Source: Firmicutes bacterium CAG:884 (GTDB lineage: Bacteria; Bacillota_I; Bacilli_A; RF39; UBA660). Taken from it: a stretch of 16,160 bases of DNA. The translations under genes and the position numbers were made by a program. Positions 6,762-13,197 of the stretch are shown in pieces. The notes beneath the pieces were generated by a model, which saw only the letters and a list, made by a program, of their open reading frames with translations, was not told the DNA's origin and searched no databases. Numbering within the stretch: the stretch's first letter is position 1; each line of letters starts with the position of its first letter. The stretch is taken from NCBI GenBank assembly GCA_000433875.1, contig HF993338.1, positions 1 through 16,160 of the forward strand. Reading direction: 5' to 3'.

Positions 6762-6791
6762 GCAATAAAAACTTTACATTTGGGTAAAATA
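6762..6791 (+). promoter_or_regulatory. Candidate SigF/SigG-type promoter of gpr
   Basis: GGGTAAAATA (6782-6791) matches the SigF -10 form (GGNRANAHTN) with one mismatch, and GCAAT (6762-6766) sits 15 nt upstream where a GYATA-type -35 is expected (3 of 5 match). No SigA -35 is present at the right distance. gpr is forespore-transcribed in Bacillus, which makes the assignment plausible, but the match is weak in such AT-rich DNA. Confidence 0.35.
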
Positions 6792-6805
6792 ATGTTGGTG
6801 ATATA

Positions 6806-7804
6806 GTGGAAAAGGACTTAAAAAACTATAAAATTAGGACAGATTTAGCGATTGAAGAGAAGATTGATAGTAATGATATTGTTGTTAAAGAGAAAAAATA
6901 TGGTGATATTAAGGTTACTAGTGTTAAGCTTTTGAGTGATAACCCAAGTATTAATAAGAAGAAGGGGAAATATATTACGATTGAGTTTAAGGATGTAACA
7001 GATTATGATAATAATAAGATGGTTGAGAGAGTTTTTATTAATGAGGTTAAAAAAGTAATTAAGAATTACAATTATATTTTGATTGTTGGTTTAGGAAATA
7101 AACTTAGTACTGCTGATTCAATTGGTCCTTTGGTTACAGAAAATATAATTGTTACTAATCATTTATATGAGCTTGGTTTATTGGATGAGGGTTTTAAGAG
7201 GATTTCTATTTTTACGCCTGGTGTTACGGGGAGTACTGGTATTGAGACTTTAAAGTCTATAAAGGGAATTGTTAGTGAGGTTCATCCTGATTTAGTTATT
7301 GTTATTGATAGTTTAGCGAGTTCTAGTTTAGAGCGTGTTAATAAGACAATTCAAATTACGGATGCTGGTATTGCACCTGGTAGTGGTGTTGGTAATAAGA
7401 GAGAAGAAATTTCTTTTTCTACTTTGGGTTTACCGGTTGTTGGTATTGGCGTTCCTACGGTTGTTGATGCTGTAACAATTGTGAATGATACTATTGAGTA
7501 TATGTATAAGCATTATGCTTATAGTAAGAAAAATTATAATAATCCTATTAATAGGCTTGTTATAAGTCCAAATTATTTAAAGGATGATGTTGAGATAACT
7601 AGTGATGATAAAAAAACTTTACTTGGTATTGTTGGTTCTTTAAATTATTACGAAACGAGAGATTTAATTTATGAGGTTTTATCACCGATTGGTTATAATT
7701 TGATGGTTACACCTAAGGAAGAGGATTTTGAGGTTAAAAAGATTAGTGAGTTACTTGCTAATGGTTTAAATAATGCAATTAATAAAAATGTTACACATTT
7801 GTGA
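6806..7804 (+). CDS. gpr: Germination protease GPR (spore endopeptidase)
   Basis: GPR is the aspartic-type protease made as a zymogen in the forespore that degrades small acid-soluble spore proteins on germination. The match is strong: IRTDLAIEE at the N-terminus (the processing region), GLGNKLSTADSIGP with Asp104, PGVTGSTGIET, VIVIDSLASSSLERVN with Asp168, TDAGIAPGSGVGNKREEIS, and LPVVGIGVPTVVDAVTI. The two Asp match the catalytic pair known from Bacillus megaterium GPR. Length 332 aa is a little under Bacillus (about 370). The start is GTG, chosen because GGTGAT ends 3 nt upstream and no ATG fits; the N-terminal propeptide is consequently very short (about 10 residues). Head-to-head with rpsT. 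No spoIIP follows, unlike Bacillus. Confidence 0.95.
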   Translation: MEKDLKNYKIRTDLAIEEKIDSNDIVVKEKKYGDIKVTSVKLLSDNPSINKKKGKYITIEFKDVTDYDNNKMVERVFINEVKKVIKNYNYILIVGLGNKLSTADSIGPLVTENIIVTNHLYELGLLDEGFKRISIFTPGVTGSTGIETLKSIKGIVSEVHPDLVIVIDSLASSSLERVNKTIQITDAGIAPGSGVGNKREEISFSTLGLPVVGIGVPTVVDAVTIVNDTIEYMYKHYAYSKKNYNNPINRLVISPNYLKDDVEITSDDKKTLLGIVGSLNYYETRDLIYEVLSPIGYNLMVTPKEEDFEVKKISELLANGLNNAINKNVTHL

Positions 7805-7814
7805 CATTTTTTTT
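7784..7814 (+). terminator. Terminator overlapping the gpr 3' end
   Basis: AAAAATGT (7784-7791) pairs with ACATTTTT (7804-7811), extended inward by CACA/TGTG with a 2-nt bulge, then T residues to 7814. The last six codons and the TGA stop are inside the hairpin. Confidence 0.75.
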
Positions 7815-7827
7815 GTTTTAAATTATA

Positions 7828-7833
7828 TATAAT
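7828..7833 (+). promoter_or_regulatory. -10 element of the gene downstream of gpr
   Basis: A perfect TATAAT lies exactly 6 nt before GGTGAT (7840-7845), the same geometry as at tmcAL and parE. No convincing -35 is visible, so the sigma factor is open. Confidence 0.45.
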
Positions 7834-7848
7834 TTATATGGTGATTAT

Positions 7849-8193
7849 ATGGATAAGATTAAAAAAACAGATATTCTTTATTATATTGTTAAAAATGTTT
7901 TTATTTGTTTTTTGGTTATTTTTTTAGGAATATATATTTCTATTTCAAATGGTACTAGTGATTATAGGGCTTATAAGAGAAGTGAGCTTACAAAGGATGC
8001 TATAAAGAGGTTTGAAGAGGATGTAAAGAGTGGTAAGAATATTAATTTGAGTGATTATATTGATGTTAATGAGACTACTTATTCTAATAAGGTTTCTAAG
8101 GCTGGGATTTATTTGTCTGATAAGATTACGGTGTTTGCTAGGGATTTTATAAAGTTTGTTGGTAGTGTTTTTAGTGCGATATTTGGGGAATAA
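7849..8193 (+). CDS. Small membrane protein downstream of gpr (YqxA-like by position)
   Basis: A 114-aa protein that I do not recognise with certainty. It has a basic N-terminus (MDKIKKTD), one transmembrane segment (about residues 10-32), a charged middle with ELTKDAIKRFEEDVKSG and NLSDYIDV, and a C-terminal amphipathic stretch ending FIKFVGSVFSAIFGE. In Bacillus, gpr is followed by spoIIP and then yqxA, a protein of similar size with an N-terminal membrane segment (DUF3679). Size, topology and place suggest a YqxA-like protein with spoIIP lost or moved, but no diagnostic motif is visible. SD GGTGAT lies 3 nt before ATG. The N-terminal helix is uncleaved-looking (no signal peptidase site), so the body probably faces outside the cytoplasm. 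Confidence 0.6.
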   Translation: MDKIKKTDILYYIVKNVFICFLVIFLGIYISISNGTSDYRAYKRSELTKDAIKRFEEDVKSGKNINLSDYIDVNETTYSNKVSKAGIYLSDKITVFARDFIKFVGSVFSAIFGE

Positions 8194-8243
8194 ATTGACA
8201 GATTGAGAACATATTTAATAAAAAATATGGAAATGTCATTAAA

Positions 8244-8258
8244 TTGAAAACGTTTTTT
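8244..8258 (+). promoter_or_regulatory. cre-like (CcpA) sequence
   Basis: TTGAAAACGTTTTTT matches the catabolite-responsive element WTGNAANCGNWNNCW at all but one fixed position. It lies about 45 bp upstream of a TGATATAAT -10 that precedes a decayed small gene. Chance matches are common in AT-rich DNA. Confidence 0.25.
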
Positions 8259-8282
8259 GTTTGAGAAAAGTTAAATAAATTA

Positions 8283-8309
8283 TTGAAATAATAATTTTTT
8301 TGATATAAT
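8283..8309 (+). promoter_or_regulatory. Probable promoter of the decayed small gene
   Basis: Extended -10 TGATATAAT (TATAAT at 8304-8309) with a weak TTGAAA 15 nt upstream. It is followed by SD TAGGAG (8325-8330) and ATG at 8336. Confidence 0.5.
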
Positions 8310-8335
8310 AGTTTTAGTGTTTTATAGGAGTTATT

Positions 8336-8560
8336 ATGAAGTATTATTTTAAAGTTAAAGTAAATTAAATTTTGTTTATGGTCATTTGAATAATGATAAT
8401 CATAAAGAAATAACTGATGAAGAAAATGCTAAACATATTGTTAAATGGTGAGAAGGCATTTACAAAAGATGGTGTTATGATGACTAATGATTATAATAAT
8501 GAGAAAAGTAGTAAAGATGTTAGAGAGAATATTATTAAAGAATATTTATGTAGTAAATAA
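8336..8560 (+). pseudogene. Frameshifted small gene
   Basis: A promoter, an SD (TAGGAG) and an ATG with good spacing lead into MKYYFKVKV, which stops after 10 codons. Moving to the -1 frame near 8359 gives an uninterrupted coding-like stretch, KLNFVYGHLNNDNHKEIT and on to AKHI. A return to the original frame near 8441 gives LNGEKAFTKDGVMMTNDY up to EYLCSK and a TAA at 8558-8560. Joined, this makes about 74 codons with composition like the neighbouring genes. The two compensating one-base shifts suggest a decayed gene; assembly error is possible. No canonical slippery heptamer sits at either junction. I do not recognise the product. Its stop is directly followed by the T-box promoter. Confidence 0.45.
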
Positions 8561-8561
8561 C

Positions 8562-8589
8562 TTGACATTCTAAAAAAAAGTGATAGAAT
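8562..8589 (+). promoter_or_regulatory. Strong SigA promoter of the thrS T-box operon
   Basis: Perfect TTGACA (8562-8567), 16-nt spacer, and extended -10 TGATAGAAT (TAGAAT at 8584-8589). The start is expected near 8596. Confidence 0.8.
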
Positions 8590-8595
8590 TAATTT

Positions 8596-8797
8596 ATCAA
8601 GTGAAGAAAAGGACAAGATTATTATTAGATATTTCATAGAGAGTTGGTATATGGTGAAAGCCAATAAATTAAAATAATAGTTACTACCTTGGAGCTGAAT
8701 ATCGAAAGATATTTCCGGTCATAGATCGTTAAAAAAAGAGTTATAAGGTAGGATGGTACCGCGTATAAACGCTCCTTTAAAGGATGCGTTTTTTTGT
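8596..8797 (+). promoter_or_regulatory. T-box riboswitch controlling thrS
   Basis: The leader carries the hallmark T-box core GGATGGTACCGCG (8751-8763), with UGGU (8754-8757) able to pair with the NCCA end of a tRNA whose discriminator is A. It also carries the Stem I signatures GAAGAAAAGGACAAG, AGAGAG and GGTGAAAGCC (8654-8662 region). A Thr codon for the specifier loop is available at 8683-8688 (ACT then ACC); ACC is the usual specifier in thrS leaders, but I cannot fix which is used. A Stem III-like hairpin GAATATC-GAAA-GATATT follows. The terminator is AAACGCTCCTT / AAGGATGCGTTT (8767-8791) with one bulge and a U-tract to 8795. Uncharged tRNA-Thr would favour the antiterminator and thrS expression. 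Confidence 0.93.
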
Positions 8798-8817
8798 GAT
8801 AGAAAGGAATGATTAAA

Positions 8818-10563
8818 ATGGTAAATATTAAAGAAGATGAAAGATTAAGTAAATTAAATCATAGCTGCGCTCACTTATTAGCGCAGGCTGTAAAACATTT
8901 ATATCCGAATGCTAAGTTTTGGGTTGGACCTGTAATAGAAGATGGTTTTTATTATGATGTTGATTTAGGTGATGATGTTTTAAATAATGATGATTTAATA
9001 AAAATCGAAAAAGAAATGAAAAAAATATCTAAAGATGGTAAAAGAATAGTTAGACACGAAATATCTAAAGAAGAAGCACTTGATATGTTTAAGGATGATC
9101 CTTATAAAATTGATTTAATTTCAAGAATGGATGAAAATGAAACTGTTATTTCTTGTTATACACAAGGTGATTTTACAGATCTTTGTCGTGGTCCACACGT
9201 TGATACTGTAAAAGAAATTAAATATTTTAAATTATTAAAGGTTTCTGGTGCTTATTTTAAGGGTGATTCTAAAAATAAGATGCTTCAAAGAATATATGGT
9301 ATTTGTTTTGATAATGAAGAAGATTTAAATGATTATTTAAATTATTTGGAAGAAGCTAAGAAAAGAGATCATAAAAAATTAGGCCGTGAACTTGATTTGT
9401 TTATGATGAGCGAATATGGTCCTGGTTTTCCATTTTTCTTGAATAATGGTATGATTTTAAGAAATGAATTAGAAAACTTTTGGTATAAAGAACATACTAA
9501 AGAAGGATATGAGTTTGTCAAGACTCCAATTATGTTAAACAAGGAATTATGGGAGTTATCTGGTCATTGGTATAATTATAGAGAAAATATGTATACTAGT
9601 GAAATTGATGATAAAGTATTTGCAATTAAACCAATGAATTGTCCAGGTGGAATGCTTGTTTATAAGAATTCTTTACATTCTTATAAAGATTTACCTTTAA
9701 GAATTGGTGAATTGGGTCAAGTACATAGACATGAGGCTTCTGGTGCATTAAATGGACTTTTTAGAGTTAGAACATTTACTCAAGATGACGCCCATATATT
9801 CATGACTGAAGATCAAATTGAATCAGAAGTTATTAGATTAATTGATTTTATCGATAGAATGTATAAAATATTTAATTTAACTTATGATATCGAATTATCT
9901 ACTAGACCAGAAGAAAAATATATTGGTGATATTGAAATATGGAATCGATCTGAAAAGGCTCTTGAGGATGCTTGTCATAAAGCTGGCCACGAATGTAAGA
10001 TTAATCCTGGTGATGGCGCATTCTATGGTCCAAAACTTGACTTTCATATTAAAGATTCATTAGGTCGTGTATGGCAATGTGGTACAATTCAACTTGATAT
10101 GAATTTACCTGAGAGATTTGATTTAACTTACATTGATAAGGATGGTAACAAAAAAAGACCTGTTATGTTACACAGAGTAATATATGGATCAATCGAAAGA
10201 TTTATTGGTATTTTAATTGAACATTACGCTGGTGCATTCCCATTATGGCTTTCGCCTGTACAAATTAATATTATTCCTGTTAATAATGATATTCATAGTG
10301 AATATTCTAAAGATTTATTAAATGAATTAAATGATAAAGATATAAGAGTTAAGTTAGATGATAGAGATGAGAAATTATCTTATAAAATGAGAGAGAGTCA
10401 ATCTAAAAAAATACCTTTAACTGTTATTATTGGTGATAAGGAAAAAGATGGTAATTTAGTTAGTTATAGAAAATTTGGTGAAACTGAGACTACTACTTTA
10501 TCTAAAGATGAATTTATTAAGAATGTTTTAGATTGTATTAATAATAAAAATTATAATTTATAA
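8818..10563 (+). CDS. thrS: Threonyl-tRNA synthetase without the TGS domain
   Basis: Class II synthetase charging tRNA-Thr. The protein starts directly at the editing (N2) domain: HSCAH at residues 15-19 and CRGPH at 123-127 supply the H-x3-H and C-x3-H editing residues, so proofreading of seryl-tRNA looks intact. Zinc and catalytic ligands are Cys275 (MNCPGG), His326 (DDAHIF) and His452 (LHRVIYGS); their spacing (51 and 126) equals that of E. coli Cys334/His385/His511. Class II motifs 2 and 3 and the C-terminal anticodon domain are present. At 581 aa it is about 59 residues shorter than E. coli, matching loss of the N-terminal TGS (N1) domain. I chose the ATG at 8818 because SD GAAAGGA (8802-8808) sits 9 nt upstream; the ATG at 8809 directly abuts it. 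No TGS-like frame exists upstream, where the T-box terminator lies. Regulated by the T-box. Confidence 0.97.
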   Translation: MVNIKEDERLSKLNHSCAHLLAQAVKHLYPNAKFWVGPVIEDGFYYDVDLGDDVLNNDDLIKIEKEMKKISKDGKRIVRHEISKEEALDMFKDDPYKIDLISRMDENETVISCYTQGDFTDLCRGPHVDTVKEIKYFKLLKVSGAYFKGDSKNKMLQRIYGICFDNEEDLNDYLNYLEEAKKRDHKKLGRELDLFMMSEYGPGFPFFLNNGMILRNELENFWYKEHTKEGYEFVKTPIMLNKELWELSGHWYNYRENMYTSEIDDKVFAIKPMNCPGGMLVYKNSLHSYKDLPLRIGELGQVHRHEASGALNGLFRVRTFTQDDAHIFMTEDQIESEVIRLIDFIDRMYKIFNLTYDIELSTRPEEKYIGDIEIWNRSEKALEDACHKAGHECKINPGDGAFYGPKLDFHIKDSLGRVWQCGTIQLDMNLPERFDLTYIDKDGNKKRPVMLHRVIYGSIERFIGILIEHYAGAFPLWLSPVQINIIPVNNDIHSEYSKDLLNELNDKDIRVKLDDRDEKLSYKMRESQSKKIPLTVIIGDKEKDGNLVSYRKFGETETTTLSKDEFIKNVLDCINNKNYNL

Positions 10564-10588
10564 AAAATCCTTTTATGGATTTTTTTTT
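10562..10588 (+). terminator. Terminator of thrS
   Basis: AAAAAATCC (10562-10570) pairs with GGATTTTTT (10577-10585), loop TTTTAT, then more T. The stop codon (10561-10563) runs into the left arm. Confidence 0.85.
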
Positions 10589-10866
10589 AATTTTAATGTG
10601 AAATATTATATAATATGTAAACAAAAGCGTATATATTAAAAAGTATTATAAAAAGCGATATGTTTGATGAATTCTTTTCAAGATAGTGTATATATATTAT
10701 TAGTTTCTAAAAATAAATGTTTTTCTTTTATTAATAAAAATTTAAATAATAAAATGTTTGTAAATGTTAGTTACGAAAAAAAGAAATATATAAGTATATG
10801 TTATTTATATTAATGTAAAACAAACTGACAAAAAATTAAATAATTTAGAAAAAAATATGAAAGACA
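10589..10866. other. AT-rich spacer without a supported gene
   Basis: There is a TATAAT at 10609-10614 without a good -35, and a 48-codon frame at 10667-10813 (MNSFQDSVYILL at its start) without a Shine-Dalgarno and with low-complexity Asn/Lys/Tyr-rich content. I see no RNA gene, repeat or mobile-element end. It is the largest gene-free stretch in an otherwise compact window and could hold an unrecognised small RNA or a decayed gene. Confidence 0.4.
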
Positions 10867-10867
10867 C

Positions 10868-10896
10868 TTGAAAAAAGTACCTTTTTTTAGTATCAT
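10868..10896 (+). promoter_or_regulatory. SigA-type promoter of the phosphoesterase pair
   Basis: TTGAAA (10868-10873), 17-nt spacer, TATCAT (10891-10896). The start near 10903 would put a stable hairpin almost at the 5' end of the mRNA. Confidence 0.7.
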
Positions 10897-10910
10897 TTAT
10901 ATGAGGGTAG

Positions 10911-10940
10911 AAAGGGAACATAAATAAATATGTTCTCTTT
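10911..10940 (+). promoter_or_regulatory. 12-bp hairpin in the leader of the phosphoesterase operon
   Basis: AAAGGGAACATA (10911-10922) pairs fully with TATGTTCTCTTT (10929-10940), one G-U pair, around a 6-nt AATAAA loop. It lies between the predicted start and the SD (10951-10956). No U-tract follows, so it is not an ordinary terminator; it may protect the mRNA 5' end or control translation. Confidence 0.65.
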
Positions 10941-10960
10941 GTCTATAAATGGGGAGTTAT

Positions 10961-12160
10961 ATGAGAAAAAGCGATATTTTAAAAATAATAAAAAAAGAAG
11001 TTCAAAATGGAATTGATAATGTTGAGGATTTGGCATTTAAATTAAAGATTTCTATGGAAGAATGTGCTAAATTGTTAGAAGAAGTAGGAATTGATATTTT
11101 AAATGAAAGTGTTAATGATGAATTAAATGAAGGCAATTTAGATACATTAGATACCAAAAAACAAAAGGTTTTAAATTATTTGAAAAAAGAAACAAGTATT
11201 AATGCTATAGCTGAGGATATGAATATATCAGTTTATGAAGTTTCAGGAATAATTAAAGAATTAAAGAGTGAAGGTTATAATATATTACATATAATTAAAA
11301 ATAATGAAGAAGTAGCATTAAATTTAGGAAATGAAAGTTTAAGAAAACAATCATTTTTAGAATTACCAGTTGAAGGAGAATTTACCTTTTTAGCGCTTTC
11401 TGATACAAGACTTTGTTCATATTATGAACAAATGAGTATACTAAAAGAAATATATTTAAGAGCATTTAAAGAAGGGGCTTTGTTTGCTTTACATTTAGGT
11501 GATATAACAGAAGGAGTTCATACAAATAATTATTTAAAAGATACAATCTTTGCGCACGATACATATTCTCAAAAAGAATATACAGTTGGTAATTATCCAT
11601 ATATTGATGGCTTTAAAACGTATTTTATAATAGGAGAACATGATGAAACTCATATGAAAACGGAAAGCTCTAATATTGGTAAATTAATATCTAATGAAAG
11701 AGAAGATATGGTTTATTTAGGTCAAAGAAGAGCAGTAGTTAGAGCAGGTAATACTAATATATTAATGCGTCATCCTAAAGGTAAAGTGGCTTATACAATG
11801 TCTTATAAATCACAAAGACATATAAATGCTATGAGAAGTGAAGATAAAGTTAATATTGTTTTAAATGGACACTGGTGTTATATGGATGAATATGTTTTAA
11901 GAAAAATAAACCAATTTTCAATACCTAGTGTAGTTGCGAATACACCAGAAATGGATTTTTTAGATACACCTAATACAGTTGGAGCATATTTAATAACTGT
12001 TAAATTAGATGAAAAAGGTAACTTTAAGAAAACAACTTATAGAAGAATATGTTATTATCAAACTATAAAAGAAGATTATAGAAGAATAAAACCTTTGAGA
12101 CTTGAAAAAAATACGGAAGAATATGAGAAAATATTAATGCTAAGGAAGGAATCTAAATAA
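10961..12160 (+). CDS. HTH-metallophosphoesterase paralogue with degenerate active site
   Basis: A 399-aa protein with two N-terminal helix-turn-helix-like segments (about residues 1-45 and 55-105, the latter TSINAIAEDMNISVYEVSGIIKEL), then a calcineurin-like metallophosphoesterase domain from about residue 135. It is clearly homologous to the next gene, but the metal-binding motifs are altered: D-x-H is Asp148-Thr-Arg150, GDxxD is GDITE (180-184), GNHD is GEHD (225-228), and GHxH is GHWC (303-306); His271 is kept. At least three metal ligands are changed, so the usual two-metal chemistry is unlikely; it may be a regulatory or structural partner of its neighbour. I set the start at 10961 because GGGGAG (10951-10956) lies 4 nt before it and the earlier in-frame ATG at 10949 has no SD. 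It overlaps the next start by 1 nt (TAATG), so the two are translated together. Confidence 0.8.
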   Translation: MRKSDILKIIKKEVQNGIDNVEDLAFKLKISMEECAKLLEEVGIDILNESVNDELNEGNLDTLDTKKQKVLNYLKKETSINAIAEDMNISVYEVSGIIKELKSEGYNILHIIKNNEEVALNLGNESLRKQSFLELPVEGEFTFLALSDTRLCSYYEQMSILKEIYLRAFKEGALFALHLGDITEGVHTNNYLKDTIFAHDTYSQKEYTVGNYPYIDGFKTYFIIGEHDETHMKTESSNIGKLISNEREDMVYLGQRRAVVRAGNTNILMRHPKGKVAYTMSYKSQRHINAMRSEDKVNIVLNGHWCYMDEYVLRKINQFSIPSVVANTPEMDFLDTPNTVGAYLITVKLDEKGNFKKTTYRRICYYQTIKEDYRRIKPLRLEKNTEEYEKILMLRKESK

Positions 12161-13143
12161 TGTATACTGATTTACAATATCGAAAAATGTTTCGTGCAAT
12201 AAAAAATGGAATGGAAGTAAATGATTTATGTGATTTACTTAGTTTAAAAGAACTTGAAATATATGGTTTAGTAGAAGCCTTAAATATAAGGGGTTATGAT
12301 ATAAGTATTAGTGAAATAAATGATAAGAAAATTATTTGTAAAAAAAATATTGTTAGAACAACTAAACATATAAAACCAGAAATTGAAGATTTAAATCATA
12401 TAAAAATATGTGTTGTGTCTGATACACATTTATGTACTAATATTCAGCAATTAGGCTTATTAAATGAAGTTTATAAAGAGGCTTATAATAGAAAAATTAA
12501 AACATTTTTACATTGTGGTGATTTATTAGATGGTGACTTTACTAAGATTAGACCTGATCAAAATTATCAATTATTTAGAAGAGGATTTGATGAACAAACA
12601 ATGTATGCTGTTGAAATGTATCCTTATATTGAAGGCGCGAGGACATTCTTTATTGAAGGATCACATGATCAAACACACGTTAAAAATGGTGGCGCAACTC
12701 CGGGTTTATGGATTAGTAAATTAAGAGATGATATGATTTATTTGGGTACACCAGAAGCTGTTATAGAGCTTGGAAATGTTAAGATTAAAATGCAACATCC
12801 AGGTGGAGGGTGTGCGAGAAGTTTATCTTATAAACCACAAATAGCGATCGATGAAATGGATAGTAATGATAAACCAAATATATTTTTACAAGGTCATTTT
12901 CATAAATCTTATGGAGGAGTTTATAGAAATGTTCATTTTTGGTTAGTGCCTTCATTTATGAATCAGAGTGGTTTTATGAAACTTAATAATTTAAAAAGTA
13001 TTGTTGGAGCATATTTTATGGATATATATGCTGATAAGAAAGGTCATATAGAATATATTGATGTTGATCCTTTCATATATGATAAAAATGATATAGATGA
13101 ATATGATTATAAACATGTTAAAGCATTAAAATTAACAAATTAG
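12160..13143 (+). CDS. HTH-metallophosphoesterase, intact active site
   Basis: A 327-aa protein: one N-terminal HTH-like segment (about residues 5-45, DLCDLLSLKELEIYGLVEAL), a linker, then a calcineurin-like phosphoesterase domain from residue 80. All metal motifs are present: D88-T-H90 (VVSDTHLC), G120-D-L-L-D124, GSHD at 167-170 (Ser for the usual Asn), His213 in MQHPGGG, and G-H246-F-H248. HPGGGCARSLSYKPQ after the fourth motif matches a type seen in archaeal and phage-like phosphoesterases with N-terminal winged helices, some annotated as DNA-repair exonucleases. The substrate is unknown; the HTH suggests nucleic acid. SD AAGGAAGGA lies in the end of the upstream paralogue. Ser replacing Asn in GNHD is the only deviation and may lower activity. 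Confidence 0.85.
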   Translation: MYTDLQYRKMFRAIKNGMEVNDLCDLLSLKELEIYGLVEALNIRGYDISISEINDKKIICKKNIVRTTKHIKPEIEDLNHIKICVVSDTHLCTNIQQLGLLNEVYKEAYNRKIKTFLHCGDLLDGDFTKIRPDQNYQLFRRGFDEQTMYAVEMYPYIEGARTFFIEGSHDQTHVKNGGATPGLWISKLRDDMIYLGTPEAVIELGNVKIKMQHPGGGCARSLSYKPQIAIDEMDSNDKPNIFLQGHFHKSYGGVYRNVHFWLVPSFMNQSGFMKLNNLKSIVGAYFMDIYADKKGHIEYIDVDPFIYDKNDIDEYDYKHVKALKLTN

Positions 13144-13164
13144 TTATATATTAACTAATTTTTT
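13137..13164 (+). terminator. Terminator of the phosphoesterase pair
   Basis: AAATTAGTTA (13137-13146) pairs perfectly with TAACTAATTT (13152-13161), loop TATAT, followed by T residues. The TAG stop (13141-13143) is inside the left arm. Confidence 0.85.
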
Positions 13165-13197
13165 CATATATTCTTAATAGATAACAGGAGGAATATT

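Noticed and set aside
8195..8220. Promoter from TTGACA at 8195
   Set aside because: A perfect -35 but no -10 at 16-18 bp; the hairpin at 8210-8229 has no U-tract either.
8431..8480. TGA read as Trp (Mycoplasma-type code)
   Set aside because: A TGA in the decayed gene could be read through as Trp, but gpr ends at TGA at its expected length and all Trp in conserved genes are TGG.
10667..10813. 48-codon frame in the spacer after thrS
   Set aside because: No Shine-Dalgarno, no promoter at the right distance and low-complexity composition; kept only as a note in the spacer entry.
12530..12724. Alternative plus-strand frame inside the second phosphoesterase
   Set aside because: Covers the catalytic motifs of the real frame and has no ribosome site.
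13146..13172. SigE-like promoter for spoIIIAH (ATATATT, 12 nt, CATATATT)
   Set aside because: The spacing is too short, the -35 is a poor match, and both elements overlap the terminator hairpin of the upstream gene.
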